A DNA stretch of 64,000 nt, from positions 3,095,553 to 3,159,552 of the forward strand of contig CP058708.1 of assembly GCA_013414765.1 (NCBI GenBank), written 5' to 3'. The translations under genes were made by a program, and so were the position numbers. Position 1 is the first letter of the stretch, and every line of letters begins with the position of its first letter. Positions 10,418 through 18,859 of this stretch are shown here, one piece after another. The stretch is from Candidatus Accumulibacter cognatus. GTDB taxonomy: Bacteria > Pseudomonadota > Gammaproteobacteria > Burkholderiales > Rhodocyclaceae. Under the pieces are notes generated by a model. It was not told the DNA's origin. It worked only from the letters and a program-made list of their open reading frames with translations, and ran no database searches.

Positions 10418-10698
10418 ACACGCTGTTCGTTTTCATTTCCTACGACATCGCCGACCCCGGCCGCCTGCGGCGGGTCGCCACGCTGTGCGAAGGCTACGGC
10501 GAGCGGGTGCAGAAGAGCGTCTTCGAGTGCCACCTCAAGCCCGCCCAGTTGCAGGAATTGCGTGATCGCTTGGCGCGGATCGTCCGTCCTGACGAGGACA
10601 AGCTGTTCATCGCCACCCTGTGCCGCGCCGACGCCGCGCGCATTCTGGTGGACGGGCACGGCCATATCGCCCGGGACTGGGATTACTGGCTGGCCTGA
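10414..10698 (+). CDS. cas2: Cas2 (second of a tandem pair)
   Basis: The GTG start overlaps the upstream cas2 stop (GTGA). The 94-residue product is a canonical Cas2: FVFISYDIADPGRLRRV with the conserved Asp, GERVQKSVFECHLKPAQL, and DKLFIATLCRADA. It is closer to standard Cas2 than its neighbour. The pair could form a heterodimer with RT-Cas1, or one copy could serve another complex. The leader and CRISPR array follow directly. Confidence 0.93.
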   Translation: MNTLFVFISYDIADPGRLRRVATLCEGYGERVQKSVFECHLKPAQLQELRDRLARIVRPDEDKLFIATLCRADAARILVDGHGHIARDWDYWLA

Positions 10699-10914
10699 GA
10701 ACTTCGGGGCATATGGCGCTGGTGCACATTTTGCCGGACATGGCTTTTTGGACAATGGCTTGCGAAAATACTTCGGCATACGGGCGCCGCGTGTTGATTT
10801 TCAAGGGAAAAGAGGATTTTCGTGCGCCTGGACGGGAGCACGGGAGCGTTGTTTCGCCCGCGCCCCGAAAAGAGCCGTTAAATTCCTTGACGATCATCGG
10901 GTTGTGGAAGTAGA
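10699..10914 (+). promoter_or_regulatory. CRISPR leader
   Basis: This 216-bp non-coding stretch joins cas2 to the first repeat. It sits at the end with intact repeats, while the far end of the array is degenerate, so this is the leader side where new spacers enter and array transcription starts. A TTGACG at 10887-10892 could be a -35 box but no convincing -10 follows. No other gene is seen here. Confidence 0.7.
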
Positions 10915-12447
10915 GTGAAAACTAAGCCCTGCCGATAAAGGGATTGAGACATTTTTTACTCTCTTTCTTTTACTAAGTTTTTTTGTGAAAACTAAGCCCT
11001 GCCGATAAAGGGATTGAGACCGAATATCCTTTTTCGCATTGTCTGGGATATCGATCGGGGTGAAAACTAAGCCCTGCCGATAAAGGGATTGAGACCGAAT
11101 TCGTATCCGGCATTGGTTCCAGGACCCCATGTGAAAACTAAGCCCTGCCGATAAAGGGATTGAGACACGATATCGGATCCACGATCTAAGCGCTCCTTGA
11201 GTGAAAACTAAGCCCTGCCGATAAAGGGATTGAGACTTAGCGCCTTGTTCCATAGTTTCTCCTCTAACGGAGTGAAAACTAAGCCCTGCCGATAAAGGGA
11301 TTGAGACGTTAGTAGGTTGTCTCCATTACCGGTCAGATATGATGTGAAAACTAAGCCCTGCCGATAAAGGGATTGAGACTCACGGTTAAGGTCTACTTCG
11401 TCCGCCCTGTCGACTAGTGAAAACTAAGCCCTGCCGATAAAGGGATTGAGACGTGTCGGCCATTACCTCAGCAGCAGCTTTAGCTGCGGTGAAAACTAAG
11501 CCCTGCCGATAAAGGGATTGAGACAAAACATTGCTGACCCTATCAGAAATGAACAAGGGGCGTGAAAACTAAGCCCTGCCGATAAAGGGATTGAGACTTT
11601 TCGTAACCCGCGAAGGGATACTTCGAGAGCAGTGAAAACTAAGCCCTGCCGATAAAGGGATTGAGACCAGTCAGCGATGAATGACCCAGGAAGCATCTCC
11701 CAGTGAAAACTAAGCCCTGCCGATAAAGGGATTGAGACATGATGAGCGATGAAGTATAAGCCACAGCTTGACCTGTGAAAACTAAGCCCTGCCGATAAAG
11801 GGATTGAGACCCAATAATCGCTCTGTTGTAAGTCGAAAAGCAGGCGGTGAAAACTAAGCCCTGCCGATAAAGGGATTGAGACTCTGAGGCCTGGTTGGCT
11901 TGGAGGTTTATCACCCTCTGTGAAAACTAAGCCCTGCCGATAAAGGGATTGAGACCCGCCGGTCTCTCTCTGTCCCTTCTCTTTATTTCGTGAAAACTAA
12001 GCCCTGCCGATAAAGGGATTGAGACAATGAGTCTTAAAGCGCAGCGTGCTCGATTCACCTTGGTGAAAACTAAGCCCTGCCGATAAAGGGATTGAGACAT
12101 GTTACGTGAATCCCGAAAGGCGAATTCAAGAATTCGTGAAAACTAAGCCCTGCCGATAAAGGGATTGAGACCTCAGTTCGTTCGCCAGCTCATGATTCTC
12201 GTCCCACGTGAAAACTAAGCCCTGCCGATAAAGGGATTGAGACGTAGCTGAGGAAGCTACATCGGGAACCCCCTGCTGGGGTGAAAACTAAGCCCTGCCG
12301 ATAAAGGGATTGAGACCCATACGTCAGGGTTTGATTGTCATCTTCACTGTGGTAGTGAAAACTAAGCCCTGCCGATAAAGGGATTGAGACGCGAATTCAA
12401 GAACTCGGTTAGCCAGGCGAACAGTGTGAAAACTAAGCCCTGCCGAT
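10915..12447 (+). CRISPR. CRISPR array, 21 spacers, 36-bp repeat
   Basis: There are 21 complete, essentially identical 36-bp repeats (GTGAAAACTAAGCCC... to ...AAAGGGATTGAGAC) starting at 10915, 10985, 11060, 11131, 11201, 11272, 11344, 11417, 11489, 11562, 11632, 11703, 11775, 11847, 11920, 11990, 12063, 12136, 12208, 12281 and 12355. A 22nd at 12426 is cut after 22 bases at the IS boundary. Spacers are 34-39 nt. The repeat contains a CCCT/AGGG hairpin and ends in ATTGAGAC, the expected 8-nt crRNA 5' handle for Cas6 processing in type III systems, so transcription is rightward. Spacers are markedly lower in GC than the host; the first is under 20% GC. Confidence 0.99.
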
Positions 12448-12518
12448 CAGCCTATTTTTCCCAGTTGAACGCTCAAGATCTGTTGCAAACTGAAGGCTGG
12501 TGAGGGTTTCGGGCGAGA

Positions 12519-14157
12519 ATGGCGGGTCACCCAATGGGTGACTTGGATGTTGATCGAAAAGAGTTGGCCAAGGCGGTGGATGGAGCCTTGCAGGAGATTG
12601 GCCAAGGAGCGGGGGAGATGGGTGTTGCGACGCCTGGGGGGCGATTTCAGGTTCGCTGGGACGAAGGGGGAAGGGCCACGGCCCTGGGGCAGTTGACGTT
12701 CTTTGCCGAGTTTCTGGAAGTGTCGGGTCTATTCGCTGCTTGGCGGGACGGATGCCCGATGGCCTAGACGAGCCCGAACGCGCCTGAAGTGGTCTCTGTT
12801 CTGGGGACGTGACGGTTGTCGATTCTGGATGGCCAGCGTCGCTATGCGCACGTGACAGGACTGCGCGGTGTCGAAGAGGCGCCGCAGATTCTGGGGATGA
12901 GGAAGATCATCAGCGCTGAAAGCCTGCGCCGCGCCCTGGCGCATCTGGCGCCGAGTCAACCCTGGCACTGCGCTGACGAAGAACGCGCGGCCCGCTCGGC
13001 GCAACGGGCGAAGAGTGCGGCGTGGATGGACACAGCTCTTTCGCAGAGCAGCCGCGAAGCGCTGCGTCCGCCCTGGATTCTCGACATCGACACCCCGGTC
13101 AGGCTGCTCTACGGTCGCCCGGCAGGCGCCGAGGTCGGGTATAACCCCAGGAAACCGGGACGACCCAGCCAGACGCTGCCCACCGACTGGATCGGCAACC
13201 GGCGTCTGGTGCGGGATGTGGAAGTACAAGGAGGCAAAGCCCGTGCCGGAAAATACAGCCGGCCCCGGCGATGTCAGCTGCCTGAGCCGCTGGCTCCCGA
13301 GGAGCGTCCCGCCCTGGAGCGCGGCGATATCGCTTTCGGCAACGAAGGCAGGATGGCCGAAAGAGGGGACGCAGCCCGCTCTCTTCAAGCGCAAGCAGAC
13401 GGCCGGGGTCAGGTGTCTGATCGAGCGGCTCTGGCGGCGCGGCGACTGGCAGGAGGTCGGCCAGGGGTTTGACGCCGTGGAAACCCCCTTCCAGTGAGTG
13501 GGCTGGACGCGCCCGCGGCGTGTCGTGGTGCTGCGACGACGCGTGAAGTCGAACCTGGCCGCCGACGTGAGCCCTGACAAGCGGCAGCCTGAGTTGCCGT
13601 TCCTTGACCCTGCCGAGGCGACCAAGCTCTGGGAATACGCCGTTCTGGTCAGCCATGCCGACGACCCGATACCCGCCATCGGCCAGTTATCCAGGGATCG
13701 GGCTGATTCGGAGAATGGGTACGACGAATTGAAAAATCAGGGGGGCTGGGGCGGCTATGCCACCCAGGATCTGGCGCGTTGCAAGCTCTCGGCGCGCGCG
13801 GTGGCGCTGATCTACAACGGGTGGAGTGGGGATGTTCGTCTGGTCCACCCGAAGACACGTCTGAAAGCGATCACCCGTCGCCCGATGTGGCTCGCCGGCG
13901 TCGGTCGACTGACCACGCACGCCGGCCAATCCCGCTTGCTGATCACGCTTTTCCATGCCGCAGTAGACCCAATCAGGGCGATGATCGTCAATGTTCGCAA
14001 GGGCCTGGACCATGTCCTGGCAAGTGCGCCTCAGTTGCCCAAAGCCAGCCGGAGGCCGGCCCTGTCCGCGACATCGTCGACAAAATCATCAACTCCAGGC
14101 CAAAAACCTTGTTTCCTGTCCCTCTCGCTCTCACGAGGCCCGCTCTTGCACTGGTAA
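12519..14157 (+). pseudogene. Decayed IS1380-like (IS4 superfamily) transposase
   Basis: Successive reading frames together spell one DDE transposase, broken by at least three frameshifts or stops (near 12760, 13000-13480 and 13497). Recognisable pieces are LDGQRRYAHVTGLRG, AHLAPSQ, PPWILDIDTPVRLLYG, EVGYNPRKPGRPSQ, RGDIAFGNEG, and the C-terminal RDRADSENGYDELKNQGGWG. These match the IS1380-type group 1 DDE domain as I know it. The left side of the element meets the truncated last CRISPR repeat at 12447/12448, so insertion or a linked deletion removed the distal array end. Confidence 0.85.
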
Positions 14158-14255
14158 CAGAGGATTTTGCCTTATAAATCGCAGAAAGGGAGCGAAGACC
14201 CCATGCCCCCATTCCATCCGTGTAGGCGATCGCCCGGATGTGGCGATTGACCTGG

Positions 14256-14273
14256 CGTACGTAAATACGTACG
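14256..14273. promoter_or_regulatory. Palindromic operator before yefM-yoeB
   Basis: CGTACGTA-AA-TACGTACG is a perfect 8-bp inverted repeat 25 bp before the antitoxin ATG. YefM-YoeB operons are autoregulated at palindromes of this kind near the promoter, so this is the likely binding site. Confidence 0.65.
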
Positions 14274-14298
14274 ATGTCGTTCTCATTGGAGATCAACC

Positions 14299-14541
14299 AT
14301 GATCACACTCACCGCGAGCGAAGCCCGAGCCAATCTGTACCGCCTCATTGATCAGGCCGCCGAGTCCCATCAGCCGATCCACATCGCTGGCAAGCGCAGC
14401 AGTGCAGTGCTCCTCTCGGCAGAGGATTGGCAGGCCGTCCAGGAAACGCTGTACCTGCTCTCGGTTCCCGGCATGCGCGAGTCCATCAAAGAAGGCATGG
14501 CCGAGCCTCTTGGCGAAAGCGCCACGAGGCTCGACTGGTGA
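14299..14541 (+). CDS. yefM: YefM/Phd-family antitoxin
   Basis: The 80-residue protein shows the Phd/YefM fold: TLTASEARANLYRLIDQAAE, then PIHIAGKRSSAVLLSAEDW for DNA-binding dimerisation, and a C-terminal tail (MRESIKEGMAEPLGE) that would wrap around the toxin. It neutralises YoeB and represses the operon. GGAG lies eight bases before the ATG. Its TGA overlaps the toxin GTG (GTGA), giving translational coupling. Confidence 0.95.
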   Translation: MITLTASEARANLYRLIDQAAESHQPIHIAGKRSSAVLLSAEDWQAVQETLYLLSVPGMRESIKEGMAEPLGESATRLDW

Positions 14542-14801
14542 GTTGGCAGGTCGTTTTTTCCAGACATGCAGAGAAGGATGCGAAGAAGTTGGCCGCGGCA
14601 GGCCTGAAGTCAAAAGCCCAAGAGCGGCTTGCAGTGCTTGCCAACGATCCATTCCAGAATCCGCCGTCCTACGAGAAGCTGGTTGGTGATCTTGCGGGTG
14701 CGTATTCTCGGCGCATCAATATCGAGCATCGCCTGATCTACGAGGTTTTCGTCCAAGAACGCGTCGTGCGCGTGCTCGGGATGTGGACGCACTATGAATA
14801 A
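14538..14801 (+). CDS. yoeB: YoeB-family toxin (ribosome-dependent mRNA interferase)
   Basis: An 87-residue RelE-superfamily toxin starting at a GTG that overlaps the antitoxin stop. Family features are WQVVFSRHAEKDAKKL, PFQNPPSYEKLVGDL, AYSRRINIEHRLIYEV (with the catalytic Arg/His/Glu set) and the end VVRVLGMWTHYE. YoeB cleaves mRNA in the ribosomal A site when YefM is degraded. The module is intact and sits at the right edge of the CRISPR adaptation region. Confidence 0.95.
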   Translation: MSWQVVFSRHAEKDAKKLAAAGLKSKAQERLAVLANDPFQNPPSYEKLVGDLAGAYSRRINIEHRLIYEVFVQERVVRVLGMWTHYE

Positions 14802-14964
14802 GCGCGGCCCAGGCGCACGTTCCAAGATGCCTTTGCCTGGTCAGGATCAGCGTTGGTCGTGTTGACTCGCGCCGCCTGACTCCAGGCCGTCTCCGAAGCT
14901 CGCCTTTTCTTATTTGTCATTGGCCGTCGCCAGCCAAAGCACGGTCGGCGCGATCCGGGTGGGT

Positions 14965-15603
14965 CTAAACTCCGGTTGCAAAGTCATGACCTTGGTAATG
15001 AGACACGTCGTTGAACAGGCATAGCCTGGGGCGGACCTCACTCATGAAATCGAGGATGCTCAGGGCGGCCGGGCTCTGGTCCAGGCGGTCGCGGTAGCCG
15101 CGCATGTCGAACCCCAGCAGGCTCCCGATCAGCAGGCGATTGGTTCCCTTGTGCGAGACCACCACCACCGTGCGGTGCCGATGCCGTTCGACGATACGCC
15201 TGACGAGGGGCAACGCGCGGTTCAGGACATTGACACCGGATTCGCCGCCAGCCGGCGCGATGACGAACGGATCTTCCTGCCAGATCGCGTATTCGTCCCG
15301 GAACGCGCTTTCAACCTCCGAGCGGCGCAGTCCCTCCCAGTGTCCGTAGTCGATTTCCCGCAGTCCCGGCTCGGCGATCGGTTCGAGACCGTGCGGGACG
15401 CCGAGGATGCGCGCTGTCTCGACCGTGCGCTGGAGTGGGCTCGCGTAGATGGCGTCGAGGTCTTCCCCGCGCAGCCGTTCCGCCAGGCTGGCGACCTGTC
15501 GGCGTCCCGTATCGGACAAAGGCACGTCGGAGGAACCGGCGAAGCGGTCGTCGGCGGTCAGGTCGGTCGCGCCGTGGCGCACCAGATAGATTCGGGTTGG
15601 CAT
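14965..15603 (-). CDS. Histidine phosphatase family protein
   Basis: A 212-residue member of the phosphoglycerate-mutase-like superfamily. It opens with the RHG catalytic box in IYLVRHGATDLTADDRFAG, has the RTVETARILG segment, the acidic YGHWEGLRRSEVE loop and the second catalytic His in VVVVSHKGTNRLL. The layout resembles CobC/GpmB-like small-molecule phosphatases such as alpha-ribazole phosphatase, but no cobalamin genes are nearby, so the substrate is unknown. Confidence 0.88.
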   Translation of the reverse strand: MPTRIYLVRHGATDLTADDRFAGSSDVPLSDTGRRQVASLAERLRGEDLDAIYASPLQRTVETARILGVPHGLEPIAEPGLREIDYGHWEGLRRSEVESAFRDEYAIWQEDPFVIAPAGGESGVNVLNRALPLVRRIVERHRHRTVVVVSHKGTNRLLIGSLLGFDMRGYRDRLDQSPAALSILDFMSEVRPRLCLFNDVSHYQGHDFATGV

Positions 15604-15640
15604 TGCGTTGGCTATTGCAGGTCGCGGGAGAGCATTCAGC

Positions 15641-16156
15641 TCACTCTGCCTGTTCAGGTTTCTCGGCGGGAATGAAGGGAATCAGGCCTTTCTCAAAGGC
15701 CATCCGCTGCAACTCCACCGGCGCGCGGCGAATGTCGACTATGATGTCGTTGACCTGCAGCATCCACACCATGGGATTGTCGGCGAGCCGGCTGGGCAGG
15801 GTCCATTTCGGCGAGAAGTTGTCCATCTTGAGAGCTTCCCGGATTTCCTTGGACTTGTTCTGCCCGGTGCTCTCGGCAATCCCGAAAAACTCGTAGATCA
15901 CTCTGGATTTGCAGTGCGGTTTCTGGGATGGGTCATCGAGAAAGTTGATCCGCCCAACGGCATGTACCGCAGCAGCGGCCCAGACCTTTTCCATGCCGCG
16001 CAATAGGGGAGATGGCCGCTTTCTGGCAAGCGCGCCGACCACCGCCTGGATCATCTGACGGTATTCCTCGTTGAGCATCTTTTCGCAGAAGGCGTCGGTC
16101 AGGCTCGTGATGGCCGCGAACTTTTCTGCCATCGCTTTGGGAATTTGCTGGGTCAT
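15641..16156 (-). CDS. DUF6398-domain protein
   Basis: A 171-residue protein of unknown function. As I know the DUF6398 family, its core includes LTDAFCEKMLNEEY, ARKRPSPLLRG and WAAAAVHAVGRINFL. A short helix-turn-helix-like segment then leads to KSKEIREALKMDNFSPKWTL, all visible here. ATG at 16154-16156 has AGGTG nine bases upstream; an in-frame GTG at 16168 is the alternative. It sits just downstream of the broken cas1-cas2 pair on the same strand, which may be coincidence. Confidence 0.75.
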   Translation of the reverse strand: MTQQIPKAMAEKFAAITSLTDAFCEKMLNEEYRQMIQAVVGALARKRPSPLLRGMEKVWAAAAVHAVGRINFLDDPSQKPHCKSRVIYEFFGIAESTGQNKSKEIREALKMDNFSPKWTLPSRLADNPMVWMLQVNDIIVDIRRAPVELQRMAFEKGLIPFIPAEKPEQAE

Positions 16157-16262
16157 GAGGGTGAGCACCTGGAGATGTGTAGAGGTGACATTCTTGCAGA
16201 TTCACCTGCAAACAACCAGCAGGTATGAGTACGTCTGACTGATTCGCACCCAGCGCTTTCCT

Positions 16263-16559
16263 TCACGCGATCGCCGCCGGCAAGCCGGTCCAGAGGATTC
16301 CCGCGGGCAGGCTGGCGCGTCCGATGCGGCCCTGAAAACCGCGTATCGGCAGCGCATAGCAGCGCAGGTCGTCGTCCTGCGGCTTGATCAGCGCGTCGAC
16401 CTCCCGCAGGCAGCGATCCTTGGCGGCGTTGCTGCCGACCAGCAGGAAAATGCTGTATTCGAGCGGGGAGGCGTGCTTGCACATCTCGCGGTGGACGCGC
16501 AACAGGCGGCGCGGATGGCTGATGTCGTAACCGATGACGAAAGCCTGTTCAGAAGTCAT
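16263..16559 (-). CDS. cas2: Cas2 of a second, broken adaptation module
   Basis: A 98-residue Cas2: FVIGYDISHPRRLLRVHREM with the conserved Asp, PLEYSIFLLVGSNAAKDRCL and DDDLRCYALPIRGF. Its start overlaps the end of the truncated cas1 by 11 bp. The open frame is intact, but its Cas1 partner has lost its N-terminal half. It could only work with RT-Cas1 or not at all. Confidence 0.92.
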   Translation of the reverse strand: MTSEQAFVIGYDISHPRRLLRVHREMCKHASPLEYSIFLLVGSNAAKDRCLREVDALIKPQDDDLRCYALPIRGFQGRIGRASLPAGILWTGLPAAIA

Positions 16560-17091
16560 CGTCGTCTACCTCGGCGTCGGTGTCGGTGGCCGGGGCAGTG
16601 CTGCCGGCCGGGCATGGCGCACCCGCCGCACCCGCTGCCGAAATCGCGTTCGCCACGTCGCAGATGCTCTCGGCGAGCAGCTTGCGCAGGCGTGCCGCCA
16701 GTGCCTCCCACTCGGCGTAGAAGCGCGCACGGCCGGCCTTGCCGAGCAGGCAGCCGCTCTGCGTACTGGAAAAATCCTCCGGGCGCAGCTTCTCCGAGCG
16801 AAACAGCATCAGCGCGTGCTGGTCGACATCGACGCGCAGCGGTTCGACGAGGTCGCAGGCCAGCGACTCGCGCCCGAAGTCGAGGGCGTGGTAGAAACCG
16901 ATGAACGGATCGAGCCCGGCGCCGTACAGCGCCAGCACCGCCTCGGCGTGCAGCAGCGTGTAGCCGAGCGAGAGCAGCGCGTTCGCCGGATCGCGCGGCG
17001 GCCGGCGATTGCGGCCATTGAAGTGCAGGCGAGCCGGCAGCAACTCGGCGAAACCCTCGAAGTAAGCAGCCGCGCCGGCGCCTTCGAGGCC
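16549..17091 (-). pseudogene. cas1: cas1, C-terminal half only, cut at an IS junction
   Basis: From the stop at 16549 the frame encodes the C-terminal helical domain of Cas1 with all catalytic residues: Glu in GLEGAGAAAYF, His in GFYHALDFGRES and the acidic CDLVEPLR motif. Upstream of about 17091 the sequence switches abruptly to internal IS sequence (the same stretch occurs from 27380), at the short shared string CGCGCAGCGC. The N-terminal beta-domain, needed for dimerisation, is gone, so the gene should be non-functional. It ends in an acidic tail DAEVDDDDF. Confidence 0.9.
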
Positions 17092-17793
17092 GCGCAGCGC
17101 TTCAACGGCGTCTGGGCGCGGCTCGGGCGTATCGCCCAGGCCGCAGAGCTGCCGACGCGCGCTCGTGAGCGCCTGGCCAAAGCGCAACGTCTGACTACCC
17201 AACTGCTGGCCACCCTCACCTTTTTCTTCGCCACCCTGCCGTTGCAGATCAAGGCCCTCGCGCTGCACCCGAGCTGGAGCGCGCCCTCGTCGAACAACTG
17301 ATTCCTGCCCTGTATCTGGAGCGCGTCGCCGCGCGCAGCACCCTTGCCGAGCCGCGTCACCGACTGCGCGCGCTGAGCCGCCCGTTGCTCGAACCGCTGC
17401 GCCACGGCGACCATTCGCTCCAGGCCTTGCCGAGCGCCGAGCGAGAGCGCCTGGAACAGGTGGCCGGCGACTGCACCGATCGCTTCCAGCGCAGCAGTTC
17501 CGGAGTGGCGGGCCGTAACGGACAACTGGCCCTGCATCACCAGGGCCGCCATCGCCTGAGCGACCGCAAGCTCGCGGCGCTCACCGCCGTGCACAACTAC
17601 TACATCCGTCGCGCCGACGGCACGACCGCCGCCGAGCGCTTTTTTGGCCGTGCCTACGAAACGTTGTTCACGCAGGCGCTCCAGCGCATGCCGTTGTCCC
17701 CACGATCCGCGCGACGGCGACCTCGACCGCACAAACCGCCCTATCTGATGCCGCTGGCGGCGTAGGGGGGTGGCCGGAACGATGATCAAGGCC
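17091..17793 (+). mobile_element. 3' fragment of a DUF6399-type IS (copy 1)
   Basis: About 700 bp nearly identical to 27380-28083, in the same orientation. It includes the transposase C-terminal part (VWARLGRIAQAAELPTRARE, then frameshifted GNGQLALHHQGRH-like and AERFFGRAYETLFTQALQRM segments) and the right terminal repeat GGCCGGAACGATGATCAAGG at 17772. The left end is missing: the fragment is fused directly to cas1. It is decayed by frameshifts. Confidence 0.92.
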
Positions 17794-17821
17794 GATGCCG
17801 TGATGCGCAGCTGAGCGAGAC

Positions 17822-18859
17822 ATGATCGAGCTGAAAGACATCCGAAAGGCTTTCAACACCGGTAGGGAAAACGAGTTCCATGCCCTGAACGGCATCGACC
17901 TGCATCTGCCGACGCAGCGCGTCACCGCGTTTTGCGGGCCGAGCGGTTCGGGCAAGACAACGCTGCTGTCGATCATCGGTTACCTCTCACGGCCGACCAT
18001 CGGCCGCGTTCGCCTCGGCGACCGGGACATCTCGGGGCTGCCCGAGCGTTTCCTGACCGACATCCGCCGCCAGACCTTCAGCTTCATCTTCCAGCCGTTC
18101 AATCTGATCAAGGATCTGTCGGCTCGGGAAAACGTCATGCTGCCCGCGTACCCGCTCGGCGGCAACTGGCGCGCATTGCACGAGCGGGCCGAGTCCCTGC
18201 TCGGCGAGTTGCACCTGGCACATCGGTTTGCGGCCGCCATCGAGCACCTGTCGGGCGGCGAGCAGCAACGCGTGGCGATCGCGCGGGCGCTGATCAACGA
18301 CCCGCAGATCATCATCGCCGACGAACCGACCGCCAACCTCGACACCGCGCTGGCGATGGAGTTCATGGCCATCCTCGAGAAGCTGCACGGCATCGGCAAG
18401 ACGGTGATCCTGACCAGCCACGACCCGCTGGTCGTCGATTCAGCGATCGTTCATCAGGTGATCGACATGCGCGACGGCCGCATCGTCACGCCGTTGCCGA
18501 TTGCCGTCATGCTCTTCCAGCCGGTGATCATCGCGCTGCTCAATCTGCATGGGCACTTCCACGGCCCCGTCATGGAGGGCGTCGTCGCGGCTGACACCGC
18601 CGGCACTGCGGCGTTTCACGAAAGCCGTGCGAGCGAGCGGAAGTTGCTCGACGGAATGCAGGCCAGGGTCCATCGGCGCCTGCTGCGCGCGCTCAACCGC
18701 AGTGCTATGCTCGCGCCGGAAGACGCCGGCACTATGACGAACCGGGAGCACGCTGGCGGGCGAGGCGGACGTGCAGCAGCAGCCCGCCGAGTACGATCAG
18801 ACCGGCCAGCATCACCAGCAGCGAGACGTGCACCGCAGCCTTACTCGCTGCGTAGCTGA
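17822..18859 (+). CDS. ABC transporter ATP-binding protein (LolD/MacB type), read-through C-terminus
   Basis: Residues 1-225 form a complete ABC ATPase: Walker A GPSGSGKTTLLS, Q-loop FIFQPFNLIKDLS, signature LSGGEQQRVAIARAL, Walker B IIIADEPTANLD and the H-switch TSHDP. This type energises FtsX/MacB-like permeases that extrude lipoproteins, peptides or macrolides. After MRDGRIV the frame runs about 120 more residues without known homology and finally overlaps the opposite-strand permease by 128 bp, so the natural stop was probably lost. No permease partner is adjacent; the gene begins 28 bp after an IS end and looks orphaned by rearrangement. Confidence 0.8.
   Translation: MIELKDIRKAFNTGRENEFHALNGIDLHLPTQRVTAFCGPSGSGKTTLLSIIGYLSRPTIGRVRLGDRDISGLPERFLTDIRRQTFSFIFQPFNLIKDLSARENVMLPAYPLGGNWRALHERAESLLGELHLAHRFAAAIEHLSGGEQQRVAIARALINDPQIIIADEPTANLDTALAMEFMAILEKLHGIGKTVILTSHDPLVVDSAIVHQVIDMRDGRIVTPLPIAVMLFQPVIIALLNLHGHFHGPVMEGVVAADTAGTAAFHESRASERKLLDGMQARVHRRLLRALNRSAMLAPEDAGTMTNREHAGGRGGRAAAARRVRSDRPASPAARRAPQPYSLRS

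Noticed and set aside
10894-11914. Minus-strand frames repeating SQSLYRQGLVFT
   Set aside because: They are translations of the CRISPR repeat and spacers, not genes.
10951-12425. Most spacers have an open frame on the reverse complement
   Set aside because: For 34-39 nt, at least one of three frames is open by chance about nine times in ten, so this alone does not show antisense targeting; only spacers 5, 11 and 17/21 were kept as specific observations.
16809-17789. Minus-strand frame joining IS antisense sequence to cas1
   Set aside because: An artefact of the cas1/IS fusion; the IS is coded on the plus strand.
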